Shown here piece by piece: positions 1-8,480 of a DNA stretch of 64,000 bases. A program made the position numbers and the translations under genes. This stretch comes from Caballeronia turbans (GTDB taxonomy: Bacteria; Pseudomonadota; Gammaproteobacteria; Burkholderiales; Burkholderiaceae): NCBI GenBank assembly GCA_001544655.2, contig FCOD02000001.1, forward strand, positions 310,001-374,000, written 5' to 3'. The notes beneath the pieces were generated by a model. That model ran no database searches and was not told the origin of the DNA. It was given only the letters and a program-made list of their open reading frames with translations. How positions within the stretch are numbered: the stretch's first letter is position 1; each line of letters begins with the position of its first letter.

Positions 1-63
1 ATGTGGGAAGACAACCGGGCACTTATGATGGACCACGACCTCCGCCATCGGGCGATGGAGTGA
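1..63 (+). CDS. C-terminal end of an unidentified protein (5' cut by window)
   Basis: The first 20 codons of the window are open in frame 1, end in TGA at 61-63, and use mostly G or C in third position, like the neighbours. The tail reads MWEDNRALMMDHDLRHRAME. The start lies outside the window and I do not recognise the family from this piece. It could be a non-coding open stretch. Confidence 0.35.
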   Translation: MWEDNRALMMDHDLRHRAME

Positions 64-112
64 CGCACCCGCCTGTCAGAACGCCCAAGCCGCCTTATGA
101 TGTTTCAGGGCG

Positions 113-148
113 GCGCCCGATTCGCCCGATGCGCCCGATGCGCCCGAT
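113..148. repeat. Four tandem copies of a 9-bp unit
   Basis: The unit KCGCCCGAT (GCGCCCGAT or TCGCCCGAT) repeats four times without interruption in the leader upstream of the phosphoketolase gene. Copies differ only at the first base. It lies about 140 bp before the chosen start codon, so it may sit in the promoter or leader; no function can be assigned. Confidence 0.7.
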
Positions 149-289
149 TCGCGCGCCGTGCCCGTCCTTGCCAACATAACGCCACACACGTTTCCGATCA
201 TTGAACAGCGCGCGGGATCCGATCTTGCGCGAACGCGAACGCGCACGCACGACGCTCGACCAATCCTCCCACTTCTCAAGGAGACGCAA

Positions 290-2689
290 TTGAACGACGA
301 CGTCACCCGCACGACCGCTCTCGCCACGCCCCTCGACCCCGACCTCCTCGCACGAATCGACGCCTACTGGAGAGCCTGCAATTATCTGTCGGTCGGCATG
401 ATCTACCTGCGCGCGAATCCGCTGCTGCGCGAGCCCCTGAAGCCCGAGCACATCAAGCGCCGGCTGCTCGGTCATTGGGGCTCGGACCCCGGCCAGTCGT
501 TCGTGTGGGTGCATCTGAACAGGCTGATCAGGCGCGACGACCTGAATGTGCTGTTCGTCTCCGGCCCCGGCCACGGCGCGCCCGCGACGCTCGCCAATTC
601 CTGGCTCGAAGGCCATTACTCGGAAATCTATCCCGACCGCAGCGCCGACGAGCGCGGCATGCTCAGGCTGTTTCGCGCGTTTTCGTCGCCGGGCGGCATC
701 GGCTCGCATTGCACGCCGGAAACGCCGGGATCGATACACGAAGGCGGCGAGCTCGGCTACAGCCTCTCGCATGCGTTCGGCGCGGCGTTCGACAATCCGG
801 ATCTGATCGTCGCGACGGTCGTCGGTGACGGCGAAGCGGAAACCGGCCCGCTCGCCACGTCCTGGCATTCGAACAAGTTCCTCAATCCGGCGACGGACGG
901 CGCCGTGCTGCCGATCCTCCATCTGAACGGCTACAAGATCGCCAATCCGACGATCCTCGCGCGCATTCCGCACGACGAACTGGAAGATCTCTTCAAAGGC
1001 TATGGCTACGCGCCGCATTTCGTCGAAGGCGACGAGCCTCGGACGATGCACCAGCGCATGGCCGCGACGATCGAACGCTGCATCGCCGATATCCGCGCGA
1101 TACAGGCCAACGCGCGCGCCAATCCGCAAGACGTGACGCGCCCGCGCTGGCCGATGATCGTCCTGCGCACACCGAAAGGCTGGACCGGGCCGAAGGAAGT
1201 GGATGGTCATAAGGTCGAGAATTTCTGGCGCGCGCATCAGGTGCCGATCGCCGATCCGGCCAGCAATCACCGCAATCTCGCGCTGCTCGAGAACTGGCTG
1301 CGCAGCTACGGGCCGCAAGAACTGTTCGATGAAGACGGCCGCCTGATCGAGACGCTACGCGCGCTCGCGCCCGAAGGCGCGCGGCGCATCAGCGCCAATC
1401 CGCACGCGAACGGCGGCGTGCTGCGCCAATCGCTCGACTTGCCCGATATCCGCGATTACGCGTTCGAGTTCAAGCGCGCGGCGAGTGTCTATCAGTCGCC
1501 GACCGCCGTGCTCGCCACCTTCCTGCGCGACGTCATCCGTCGCAACATGACGAGCTTCCGTCTTTTCGGCCCGGACGAAACCGCAAGCAACAAGCTCGAT
1601 GGCGTGTACGAAGCATCGGGCAAGCGCTGGCTCGCACAGACGCTGCCCGAGGACGCAGATGGCGGCGCGCTCTCCATCGATGGCCGCGTCATGGAAATGC
1701 TCTCCGAGCACACGCTCGAAGGCTGGTTCGAAGGCTACGTGCTGACCGGCCGCCACGGTCTCTTCGCAACCTATGAAGCGTTCGTGCACGTGATCGACTC
1801 GATGTTCAACCAGCACGCCAAGTGGCTCGAAAAGGCGAAGAACGAGCTTCGCTGGCGCGCGCCGGTGCCGTCGATCAATCTGCTCATCACGTCGCTCGTG
1901 TGGCGCCAGGATCACAACGGCTTCACGCATCAGGACCCGGGCTTCCTCGATGTCGTCACGAACAAGAGCCCGGGCGTCGTGCGCATCTATCTGCCGCCCG
2001 ATGCAAACTGCCTGCTGAGCGTCGCGGATCACTGCCTGCGCTCGCACGATTATGTGAACGTGATCGTCGCGGACAAGCAGCCGCACTTGCAGTATCTGAG
2101 CATGCGCGAGGCCATCGTGCATTGCGCGAAGGGCATCGGCATCTGGGACTGGGCGTCGACGGATCAGGGCGCGGAGCCGGATGTCGTGATCGCGTGCGCG
2201 GGCGATATCGCGACGATGGAAGCGCTCGCGGCCGTCGAGATCCTGAAGGCCAACTGCGCGGACCTGAAAATCCGCTTCGTCAATGTCGTCGATCTCTTCA
2301 GGCTGTTGCCGGATACGGACCATCCGCATGGCCTGTCGCACCGCGATTTCGATTCGATCTTCACGCGCGACAAACCGGTGATCTTCAATTTCCACTCGTA
2401 CCCCACGCTCGTGCACAAGCTCACGTATAACCGCACGAATCACGAGAACATGCACGTGCATGGCTATCGCGAGCGGGGCAACATCAACACGCCGTTCGAG
2501 CTCGCGATCATCAACGGCGTGGATCGCTTCACGCTTGCGATCGACGTGATCGACCGCGTGCCGCGCATCGCCGGCAGCAGCGCGCACACGAAGGAATGGC
2601 TCAAGAATCAGATCATCGAGAGCGTGCGGTACGCGCACGAAGAAGGCATCGACCGCGACGAGATTCGTGAGTGGACGTGGAAGGGTTGA
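290..2689 (+). CDS. xfp: Phosphoketolase (xylulose-5-P/fructose-6-P)
   Basis: Thiamine-diphosphate enzyme that splits xylulose 5-phosphate or fructose 6-phosphate with phosphate to acetyl phosphate plus glyceraldehyde 3-phosphate or erythrose 4-phosphate. The reading frame is open from 158, but a TTG at 290 follows AAGGAG at 278-283 and gives a 799-residue product, the usual length. Family blocks are all visible: YLSVGMIYL near the start, GHGAPA, the ThDP segment [43 protein letters not shown], and [16 protein letters not shown] in the middle domain. The gene appears monocistronic and is closed by a strong terminator shared with the convergent MFS gene. In a proteobacterium it would feed acetyl phosphate to acetate or acetyl-CoA metabolism. 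Confidence 0.95.
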   Translation: MNDDVTRTTALATPLDPDLLARIDAYWRACNYLSVGMIYLRANPLLREPLKPEHIKRRLLGHWGSDPGQSFVWVHLNRLIRRDDLNVLFVSGPGHGAPATLANSWLEGHYSEIYPDRSADERGMLRLFRAFSSPGGIGSHCTPETPGSIHEGGELGYSLSHAFGAAFDNPDLIVATVVGDGEAETGPLATSWHSNKFLNPATDGAVLPILHLNGYKIANPTILARIPHDELEDLFKGYGYAPHFVEGDEPRTMHQRMAATIERCIADIRAIQANARANPQDVTRPRWPMIVLRTPKGWTGPKEVDGHKVENFWRAHQVPIADPASNHRNLALLENWLRSYGPQELFDEDGRLIETLRALAPEGARRISANPHANGGVLRQSLDLPDIRDYAFEFKRAASVYQSPTAVLATFLRDVIRRNMTSFRLFGPDETASNKLDGVYEASGKRWLAQTLPEDADGGALSIDGRVMEMLSEHTLEGWFEGYVLTGRHGLFATYEAFVHVIDSMFNQHAKWLEKAKNELRWRAPVPSINLLITSLVWRQDHNGFTHQDPGFLDVVTNKSPGVVRIYLPPDANCLLSVADHCLRSHDYVNVIVADKQPHLQYLSMREAIVHCAKGIGIWDWASTDQGAEPDVVIACAGDIATMEALAAVEILKANCADLKIRFVNVVDLFRLLPDTDHPHGLSHRDFDSIFTRDKPVIFNFHSYPTLVHKLTYNRTNHENMHVHGYRERGNINTPFELAIINGVDRFTLAIDVIDRVPRIAGSSAHTKEWLKNQIIESVRYAHEEGIDRDEIREWTWKG

Positions 2690-2704
2690 GGCGGGACAGA
2701 TGAG

Positions 2705-2745
2705 AAAACGCCCGGCGGATGAACGAGGTTCCGCCGGGCGTTCTG
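2705..2745. terminator. Bidirectional intrinsic terminator
   Basis: A perfect 13-bp stem (AACGCCCGGCGGA at 2707-2719 with its complement at 2730-2742) closes a 10-nt loop. An A-run precedes it and T's follow, so it can end both the phosphoketolase transcript and the convergent CoA-transferase/HMGL/MFS transcript. Confidence 0.85.
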
Positions 2746-2766
2746 ACCTTCGCGACAGGTGCCGCG

Positions 2767-4104
2767 TCAGCCCGTGTGCTCCGAATGATCGCGCTGCCTG
2801 AGCGACTGCGGCAATCCGAACAGCAGCAACAGCGCGCACACCACGCTCATCGCGCCGATCGCGTACAGCGCGGGCGTCGTGCTGCCCATCGTGTCGCGGA
2901 TGCGGCCGACCATCACCGGGCTCACGATGCCGCCCAGTTGCCCCAGCGTGTTGATCAGCGCAATGCCGCCCGCCGCACCCGCGCCGGTCAGGAGCTTCGG
3001 CGGCAGCGCCCAGAACGCCGGGATCGACGCGATCACGCCCGCGCCCATCACGCCGAGCGCGGCGATGAGAAGCGTCGTCTGCTTGTCGAAGATGCCCGCC
3101 GCGAAGAAGCCCGCCGCGGCCATCACGAGCAGTATCGCGACGAACTTGCGGCGCTCGCCCGAGCGATCCGACATGCGGCCGACCACGACCATGCAGATCG
3201 CGCCGCAGATGTACGGCACCGCCGTCAGGAGACCGATGATCGTCGGATTCTGCGTGCCCGCCGCGCGAATCAGGTGCGGCGCCCAGAAGTTCAGGCCATA
3301 CGACGCGATCTGGATCAGGAAGTAGATCAGGCCGAGCATCAGGAAGCCAGGCGTCTTGATCGCGCCGAACAGCGAATGGCCGGTGTCGGTATGCTGGCTC
3401 TGCGTCGAAATCTGACTCTTCAGACAGGTCTTTTCCGCGCTCGTGAGCCACGCGGCGTCATCGATGCGGTCCTTCAGCACCTTCAGCACCAGCACGCCGA
3501 GCAGCACGCACGGCAGGCCGCCGAGCAGGAACAGCCAGTGCCACCCCGCGATGCCGAACACGCCGTTCATATGACCGAGCACGAGACCCGAAAGCGGCGC
3601 GCCGACCAGACCCGAAAACGCCGACGCGAGAAACAGCAGCGACGTGATGCGCCCGCGATAGCTCGCCGGAAACCACAACGTCAGGTAATACAGCACGCCC
3701 GGCGCGAAGCCTGCCTCCATCGCGCCGATGATGAAGCGCAGTCCGTAGAACTGCCACTCCGTCTGCACGAAAACCATGAGGGCGGTTGCGATGCCCCAGG
3801 AAATCATGATGCGCGCGATCCAGCGCCGCGCGCCGACCTTGTAGAGCAACATGTTGCTCGGCACTTCGAACAGCACATAACCGATCACGAAAAGACTCGC
3901 GCCAAGGCCGTAAGCCGTATCGGAAAAGCCGAGCGAGCTTTGCAGCTGAAACTTCGCGAAGCTGATGTTGATGCGGTCGAAGAACGCGAAGAGATAACAC
4001 AGCATGATGAGCGGCATCAGCCGCCACGCCACCTTGCGGATGATGTCCGCGGTATTTTCGATTGCCTGCGGCTTGTTTGCCGCGCCTACGCTCAGATCGC
4101 TCAT
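2767..4104 (-). CDS. MFS transporter, ACS (anion:cation symporter) family
   Basis: A 445-residue inner-membrane permease with about 12 hydrophobic segments. The N-terminal half carries the ACS signature around FAFFDRINISFAKFQL, followed by FEVPSNMLLYKVGARRWIAR. Members of this family (phthalate, tartrate, glucarate permeases) import organic anions with protons. The frame is open further upstream, but ATG at 4104 has GGAGAC ahead of it and begins MSDLSVG. It is the last gene of the CoA-transferase / lyase operon, 32 bp after the lyase stop, so it most likely imports the acid those enzymes process. Substrate unknown. Confidence 0.9.
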   Translation of the reverse strand: MSDLSVGAANKPQAIENTADIIRKVAWRLMPLIMLCYLFAFFDRINISFAKFQLQSSLGFSDTAYGLGASLFVIGYVLFEVPSNMLLYKVGARRWIARIMISWGIATALMVFVQTEWQFYGLRFIIGAMEAGFAPGVLYYLTLWFPASYRGRITSLLFLASAFSGLVGAPLSGLVLGHMNGVFGIAGWHWLFLLGGLPCVLLGVLVLKVLKDRIDDAAWLTSAEKTCLKSQISTQSQHTDTGHSLFGAIKTPGFLMLGLIYFLIQIASYGLNFWAPHLIRAAGTQNPTIIGLLTAVPYICGAICMVVVGRMSDRSGERRKFVAILLVMAAAGFFAAGIFDKQTTLLIAALGVMGAGVIASIPAFWALPPKLLTGAGAAGGIALINTLGQLGGIVSPVMVGRIRDTMGSTTPALYAIGAMSVVCALLLLFGLPQSLRQRDHSEHTG

Positions 4105-4136
4105 GGTTGTCTCCAATATTGTTCTGGTCTTGTGAT

Positions 4137-5084
4137 TCAGATGGCCCGCACGTAATCGGGCACCGGATGCAGATCGCAATTTCGTCCCGCCTTCGCGACT
4201 TGTCCCGGCACGTCATGTCCGACGAGCGCGGGCAGCGTGCGCGACAGCGCGATCAGCTTCTGCAGATCGACGCCCGTCGGAATGCCCATCTCCTCGCACA
4301 TGTTCACGAGGTCTTCGGTGCAGATGTTTCCCGACGCGCCCGGTGCGAAGGGACACCCGCCGAGGCCGCCGAGCGCGGCGTCGAAGCGGCGCGCGCCTGC
4401 TTCATAGGCGGCGAGGACATTGGCGAGGCCGAGCCCGCGCGTGTTGTGAAAGTGCAGCGTCAGGTGCGTGGCGGGCATGTCGTCGAGCACGCGCGCAACG
4501 AGCCGCGCGACCTGGCGCGGATTGGCCATGCCGGTCGTATCGGCGAGCGTGATGCCGTCGATGCCCATCTCCCGATAAGCCCGCGCGATCGACACGACGC
4601 GGTCCTCGTCGATGCGCCCTTCGAACGGGCAGCCGAACGCAGTAGCCACCGTGGCGTTCAGCGAAACCGTGGAACCCGCACGCTGGACGAGCCGCACGAC
4701 ATCGCCGAAGCCGGCCAGCGACGCCTCGCAACTCATGCGCATGTTCGCGCGGTTATGCGTCTGACTCGCGGACATCACGAGATTGAGTTCATCGGCGTGA
4801 GCGGCGAGCGCACGTTCCGCGCCCTTCACGTTCGGCACGAGCGCGACATAGATCACGCCCTTTTCGCGCCGGATCCCGTTGAATACCGCGTCGCCGTCGC
4901 GCAGCGCGGGAATCGCCTTGGGTGACACGAACGAGCCCGCCTCGATACGCGTGAAGCCGCACGCCGAGAGACCATCGATCAATGCGACCTTGTCTTCCGT
5001 CTCGAGCCATTGCTTCTCGATCTGCAAGCCGTCGCGCGGCGCGACTTCCTGGACGATCAGCGGTTCTTTGTATGCATGATTCAT
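4137..5084 (-). CDS. Hydroxymethylglutaryl-CoA lyase family protein
   Basis: A 315-residue TIM-barrel lyase of the HMGL/DRE-TIM group, cleaving 3-hydroxy-3-methylglutaryl-CoA (or a related acyl-CoA such as citramalyl-CoA) to acetyl-CoA plus a keto acid. The catalytic Arg-Asp pair is at residues 17-18 (VAPRDGLQ), the metal-binding HFHNTRGLG block lies near residue 200, and the active-site loop Cys is in GGLGGCPFAPGASGN. The start overlaps the stop of the upstream CoA-transferase by ATGA, with AAGGAGCG in front. Its pairing with a CaiB-type CoA-transferase and an ACS permease suggests degradation of a branched hydroxy-dicarboxylate rather than, or besides, leucine. The exact substrate is an inference. 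Confidence 0.85.
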   Translation of the reverse strand: MNHAYKEPLIVQEVAPRDGLQIEKQWLETEDKVALIDGLSACGFTRIEAGSFVSPKAIPALRDGDAVFNGIRREKGVIYVALVPNVKGAERALAAHADELNLVMSASQTHNRANMRMSCEASLAGFGDVVRLVQRAGSTVSLNATVATAFGCPFEGRIDEDRVVSIARAYREMGIDGITLADTTGMANPRQVARLVARVLDDMPATHLTLHFHNTRGLGLANVLAAYEAGARRFDAALGGLGGCPFAPGASGNICTEDLVNMCEEMGIPTGVDLQKLIALSRTLPALVGHDVPGQVAKAGRNCDLHPVPDYVRAI

Positions 5085-6274
5085 TGCACCGCTCCTTCGG
5101 CGCGCAGCCGCTGCACTTCAGCGTCGTTGAAGCCGAGCGATTCCATTACCGATTGCGTATGCTCGCCTAGCGCCGGACCTTGCCAGCGCACTTCGCCCGG
5201 CGTGTCGGAGAGCTTCGGTACGATGCCCGGCATCTTCACCGATGCGCCGCCCGGCAAATCCGCCTGCAGGATCATGTCGCGCGCCTGGTAATGCGCGTCA
5301 CCGACGATGTCCGCGACCGAATAGATGCGGCCCGAGGGCACCTCCTCGCGTTCGAGCGTCGCGAGCACGTCGTCCATCGAGTGATGCGAGGTCCAGGCGG
5401 TGATCGCTTCGTCGAGCATCGCGCTCTGCTTCACACGGCCGTCGTTGTGAGCGAGCGCGGGATCGTCGGCGAGATCGGCGCGGCCGATGACGTGCATCAG
5501 ACGCCGGTAGATCGGATCGCTGTTGCCCGCGATCACGACGAAGCCGCCATCCTCCGTGCGATACGTGTTCGACGGCGCAATGCCCGGCAGTGCCCCGCCG
5601 CTGCGCTCGCGCACATGGCCGAGCAGATCGTATTCGGGCACGAGGCTTTCCATCAGGTTGAACACGCTTTCGACGAGCGAGACATCGACCACTTGTCCGT
5701 CGCCCTGACCGGTCTTCACGCGCAGCAACGACATCAGCGCGCCGATGACGCCGTGCAGCGACGCCAGCGAATCGCCGAGGCTCACACCGACGCGCGCAGG
5801 CAGGCCTTCGGCGTCGCCCGTCGTGTAGCGGATGCCGCCCATCGCCTCGCCGATCGCGCCGAAGCCCGGCCGGTCGCGATACGGGCCCGTCTGGCCGTAG
5901 CCGGAGATGCGGACCATCGTGAGCTTCGGATTGATCGCGTGCAGCACGTCCCATCCGAGGCCGAGCTTTTCGAGCGCGCCGGGCCGCATGTTTTCGATGA
6001 CGATGTCCGCATCCGCAGCCAGCCGCTTGATGACGTCCGCGCCCTCGGGCGATTTCAGATTCACGCACACCGATTTCTTGTTGCGCGATTGCAGATACCA
6101 CCAGAGCGACGTGCCCTCGTGAAGTTTTCGCCATTTGCGAAGGGGATCGCCGCTCTTCGGCGCTTCGATCTTGATGACTTCCGCGCCGAACTCGGCCAGC
6201 ATGCGCGCCGCGAAGGGCGCCGCGATCAGCGTGCCGATTTCGATGACGCGAATGCCCTGAAGGGGTCCGCTCAT
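5081..6274 (-). CDS. CaiB/BaiF family CoA-transferase
   Basis: A 397-residue class III CoA-transferase, which moves CoA between an acyl-CoA donor and a free carboxylic acid through an Asp-bound intermediate. The conserved opening MSGPLQGIRVIEIGTLIAAP, the RNKKSVCVNLKSPEG block and the catalytic Asp168 in VGVSLGDSLASLHG are all present. Start ATG 6274 has AGGAGA. It is translationally coupled (ATGA) to the HMG-CoA-lyase-like gene, so it likely makes that enzyme's CoA ester substrate. A LysR-type box lies about 85 bp upstream. Confidence 0.9.
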   Translation of the reverse strand: MSGPLQGIRVIEIGTLIAAPFAARMLAEFGAEVIKIEAPKSGDPLRKWRKLHEGTSLWWYLQSRNKKSVCVNLKSPEGADVIKRLAADADIVIENMRPGALEKLGLGWDVLHAINPKLTMVRISGYGQTGPYRDRPGFGAIGEAMGGIRYTTGDAEGLPARVGVSLGDSLASLHGVIGALMSLLRVKTGQGDGQVVDVSLVESVFNLMESLVPEYDLLGHVRERSGGALPGIAPSNTYRTEDGGFVVIAGNSDPIYRRLMHVIGRADLADDPALAHNDGRVKQSAMLDEAITAWTSHHSMDDVLATLEREEVPSGRIYSVADIVGDAHYQARDMILQADLPGGASVKMPGIVPKLSDTPGEVRWQGPALGEHTQSVMESLGFNDAEVQRLRAEGAVQ

Positions 6275-6357
6275 GCTGCTCGTCTCCTGAGTTGTACTGT
6301 GGAGACAAGCTTATTGGCGAACGCTCGCGTGCGTCCAACCGCATTTCGGCAAGGACC

Positions 6358-6374
6358 GTTCGCGAAACGCGAAC
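6358..6374. promoter_or_regulatory. Candidate LysR-type operator for the CoA-transferase operon
   Basis: GTTCGCG-AAA-CGCGAAC is a perfect dyad and contains TTCGC-N5-GCGAA, matching the T-N11-A shape of LysR-family boxes. It lies between the lysR stop (6394) and the CoA-transferase start (6274). A further partial copy (GGCGAACGCTCGCG) lies closer to the start, at about 6317-6330. The LysR gene immediately upstream is the natural candidate regulator. Confidence 0.5.
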
Positions 6375-6393
6375 GCTCGGGCGAAGCCGAGCG

Positions 6394-7311
6394 CTAGCCG
6401 CGCGCTTCGACGGTCCGCAGATGATCGAAGAGCAGGCGGCTCACGGGCGAAAGCGCAGCCGAATCGCGCACGACGATCACGAGACTGCGCGCGGCCCATT
6501 CGTCTTCGAGCGCGACAGCCGCGAGCCCGAGCTGGCGGCCCATCGCTTCGAACACCTGCAACGGCAGGACGCCCACGCCCATGCCGGCCTGCACCATGCG
6601 GCACACGGCGTCGAAGCCGGGCACGTGGATGCGCAACCGCAGCGCGCGGCCCGCCTGCCGCGCCGCGAGATGCGTGCGCATGTTGATGGAGCTCGCCGAA
6701 TGCAGGCCGATGTGATCGAAATCGAGCGTTTCCGCAAACGCCGCGCTCGCACGCGGCGCGAGCGGATGATCGCCGGGCACGACGATCGCCAGCCGATCAT
6801 GACGGTAATGGGCGCTTTCGAGTCCGCGCGTGTCGGCATCGCCGGAACAGATACCGAGATCGACGAGACTGTCCGCGACGCCTTCCACGATGCCGCCGCT
6901 CGGCCGCTCTTCGAGATCGATCTTGATCTGGTCGTGCATGGATGAAAACGCGCGCAAGTCTTCCGGCAGGAATTCGACGATCGCGGACAGGTTCGCCATC
7001 ATCCGCACATAGCCGCGCACGCCGCTCGCATGCTCGGCGAGTTCGATGCCGATGTTTTCGACATCGCGCAACACCCGTCGCGCGTGATGAAGAAGCGTTT
7101 CGCCCGCGGGCGTCAGTTCCATGCCGCGCGCCTTGCGCTCGAAAAGCGCGGCGCCGACCGCCTGCTCCAGTTCGAGGAGCCGCTTGCTCGCCGCCGACAC
7201 CGCGATCGCCTCGCGCTCGGCTGCGCGCGTGAGCGTGCCTTCCTCGAACACCGCGAGAAAGAGTTGAAGTGTCGTGAGGTCGAGCCGTCTGAGGAGATTC
7301 CGGGTGGCCAT
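6394..7311 (-). CDS. LysR family transcriptional regulator
   Basis: A 305-residue regulator with an N-terminal winged helix-turn-helix (about residues 8-67, LQLFLAVFEEGTLTRAAE...ELEQAVGAALFER) and a periplasmic-binding-protein-like effector domain. The open frame continues upstream into the thioesterase region, but ATG at 7311 gives the normal LysR start MATRNLLRRLDLTTLQLF. It lies 17 bp after the thioesterase stop and just before the CoA-transferase operon on the same strand, so it is probably a local regulator of that operon responding to the acid or its CoA ester. Confidence 0.9.
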   Translation of the reverse strand: MATRNLLRRLDLTTLQLFLAVFEEGTLTRAAEREAIAVSAASKRLLELEQAVGAALFERKARGMELTPAGETLLHHARRVLRDVENIGIELAEHASGVRGYVRMMANLSAIVEFLPEDLRAFSSMHDQIKIDLEERPSGGIVEGVADSLVDLGICSGDADTRGLESAHYRHDRLAIVVPGDHPLAPRASAAFAETLDFDHIGLHSASSINMRTHLAARQAGRALRLRIHVPGFDAVCRMVQAGMGVGVLPLQVFEAMGRQLGLAAVALEDEWAARSLVIVVRDSAALSPVSRLLFDHLRTVEARG

Positions 7312-7328
7312 CGTCGGACGCGCCGGGA

Positions 7329-7715
7329 TCAGCGCGCGTATTTGAAGGTGCCTTGGGCGCTCGCGATCATCACGCGATCGTCGACCCACGCCTCGCCGCG
7401 CGCAAAATACACGGAGCGTCCCTGTCGCTCGAGGAAACCTTTCGCCACGACCTTGTCGCCGATGCCGCGATCGAGATAGTTCACGGTGAGCGAGAGCGTG
7501 AAGCCGTGCACGGGCGCGGTGCCGGTCGTGAAGAGGCCCGCGTAGCCGCATGCCGCATCGAGCAGCGTGGCGATCGCGCCGCCCTGCAGGATGCGCTGCC
7601 GGTTCAGATGCCCCGCGTGGATCAGCATCGTGAATTCGGCGTAGCCTGCGCGCCATTCGGTGAAGGTCGCGCCGAGCGCTTCGAGAAACGGATTGTCGAG
7701 ATCGAGGTTCGCCAC
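7329..7715 (-). CDS. PaaI-type hotdog-fold thioesterase
   Basis: A single hotdog domain with the hallmark LQGGAIATLLDAACG stretch, as in PaaI/YbgC-like acyl-CoA thioesterases that hydrolyse aberrant or end-product acyl-CoAs. The frame is open upstream, but GTG at 7715 is preceded by AGGAG and yields a 128-residue protein, close to family size. It ends 17 bp before lysR and probably shares its transcript. A thioesterase next to a CoA-transferase/CoA-lyase operon fits recycling of CoA; the substrate cannot be read from sequence. Confidence 0.75.
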   Translation of the reverse strand: MANLDLDNPFLEALGATFTEWRAGYAEFTMLIHAGHLNRQRILQGGAIATLLDAACGYAGLFTTGTAPVHGFTLSLTVNYLDRGIGDKVVAKGFLERQGRSVYFARGEAWVDDRVMIASAQGTFKYAR

Positions 7716-7809
7716 CTCTGCTCCTGATATGCCTGCGGTGCGGGCGATTGTGCCACCGACGGGCGCGCGCTGCCGAGCGCAAGGCATCCTGCAAAGCGCG
7801 CCGTGCATG

Positions 7810-7830
7810 AAAAAACCCGCGCGCGGCGGG
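7810..7830 (-). terminator. Intrinsic terminator on the minus strand
   Basis: Read on the minus strand, CCCGC-CGCGC-GCGGG is followed by six T's. It would end transcription coming from the small protein gene at 8025-8216 before the thioesterase gene. The 309-bp stretch 7716-8024 otherwise holds no supported gene. Confidence 0.6.
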
Positions 7831-7892
7831 TCTCGATTTACACAACGTCGATTGAAAACAATTCCGTTTGTCAACGCACACAAAATCCGCAG

Positions 7893-7913
7893 TGCCGGTC
7901 TTTGCGACCGGCA
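7893..7913. terminator. Hairpin downstream of the small protein gene
   Basis: TGCCGGTC (7893-7900) pairs perfectly with GACCGGCA (7906-7913) across a 5-nt loop. It lies about 110 bp beyond the stop of the minus-strand gene ending at 8025. There is only a weak T-rich tail on the minus strand, so it may be a secondary terminator or a transcript-stabilising hairpin. Confidence 0.35.
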
Positions 7914-8024
7914 TATTGCGTTTCATGAAGTCACGTCATGAATCGCGCGGAAGCGCGTTCATACGCGCTTTGAACTCCTTCGTGACACGCCGTATCACGC
8001 GCGCAACACTCTGCATTAAAGACG

Positions 8025-8216
8025 TCAGTTGTACCCGCGAATCACGCAGGAATTTTTCTCCTCTTCGGTCTTCCCGAAGCGTCCGCAAATTTCGGCGACA
8101 TATTCGGGTTCTGCCGATACCTGGCTGGAACGATGCGACACCGGAACGCTCGTGTCCGGCGGCAGTTCGCCGTCGTCGATCCAGGCATAGAAATGCGCGC
8201 TCGTATTCGCTTCCAT
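8025..8216 (-). CDS. Small acidic protein of unknown function
   Basis: A 63-residue protein, MEANTSAHFYAWIDDGELPP... to ...SCVIRGYN. A strong ribosome site (AAGGAGAT, 6-8 nt ahead of ATG 8216) and a downstream terminator support it as a real gene. It is acidic, has no signal peptide or membrane segment, and has two cysteines. I do not recognise the family. It stands alone between two terminators, so it is transcribed by itself from the AT-richer region above 8217. Confidence 0.6.
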   Translation of the reverse strand: MEANTSAHFYAWIDDGELPPDTSVPVSHRSSQVSAEPEYVAEICGRFGKTEEEKNSCVIRGYN

Positions 8217-8403
8217 GTTTTATCTCCTTTATATAAAGCGCGGAAAAAACGTTTCGATGCTTCCAGAATGCGCTTCTCGAAAGCGGCTGGCCCTAGTGGA
8301 TTACGTTGATGGACTTCGCAGGCCAGCATGACGATGATGATAAGAATGCCCGTTCGAAACGCATACCTGCCCGTTTTCAATCCGCTTGTCTATTTCCGTA
8401 GCT

Positions 8404-8433
8404 AAAAAAATGCCCGGTGCAAATGACCGGGCA
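8404..8433 (-). terminator. Intrinsic terminator of the amaB-amaA-like operon
   Basis: TGCCCGGT at 8411-8418 pairs with ACCGGGCA at 8426-8433 (7-nt loop). On the minus strand it is followed by seven T's (8410-8404). It sits 48 bp beyond the stop of the FAD oxidoreductase gene. Confidence 0.85.
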
Positions 8434-8480
8434 CTTAATTGATCGGTTATGGAAAACGGCTATTTCCAGTCCTCTATCAG

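Noticed and set aside
95-1318. Long minus-strand frame opposite the phosphoketolase gene, and similar long antisense frames opposite most genes (for example 2719-4155, 8610-9674, 9562-11088, 15953-17851, 17692-19590, 39264-41762)
   Set aside because: They are mirror frames of GC-rich codons, rich in Arg, Ala and His with no domain, no ribosome site and no spacing to neighbours.
8450-8468. TGGAAA-N7-TTTCCA between the FAD oxidoreductase and its terminator, as a further IclR operator
   Set aside because: The 7-bp spacer does not fit the 1-bp spacer of the good sites, and the position is at a 3' end.
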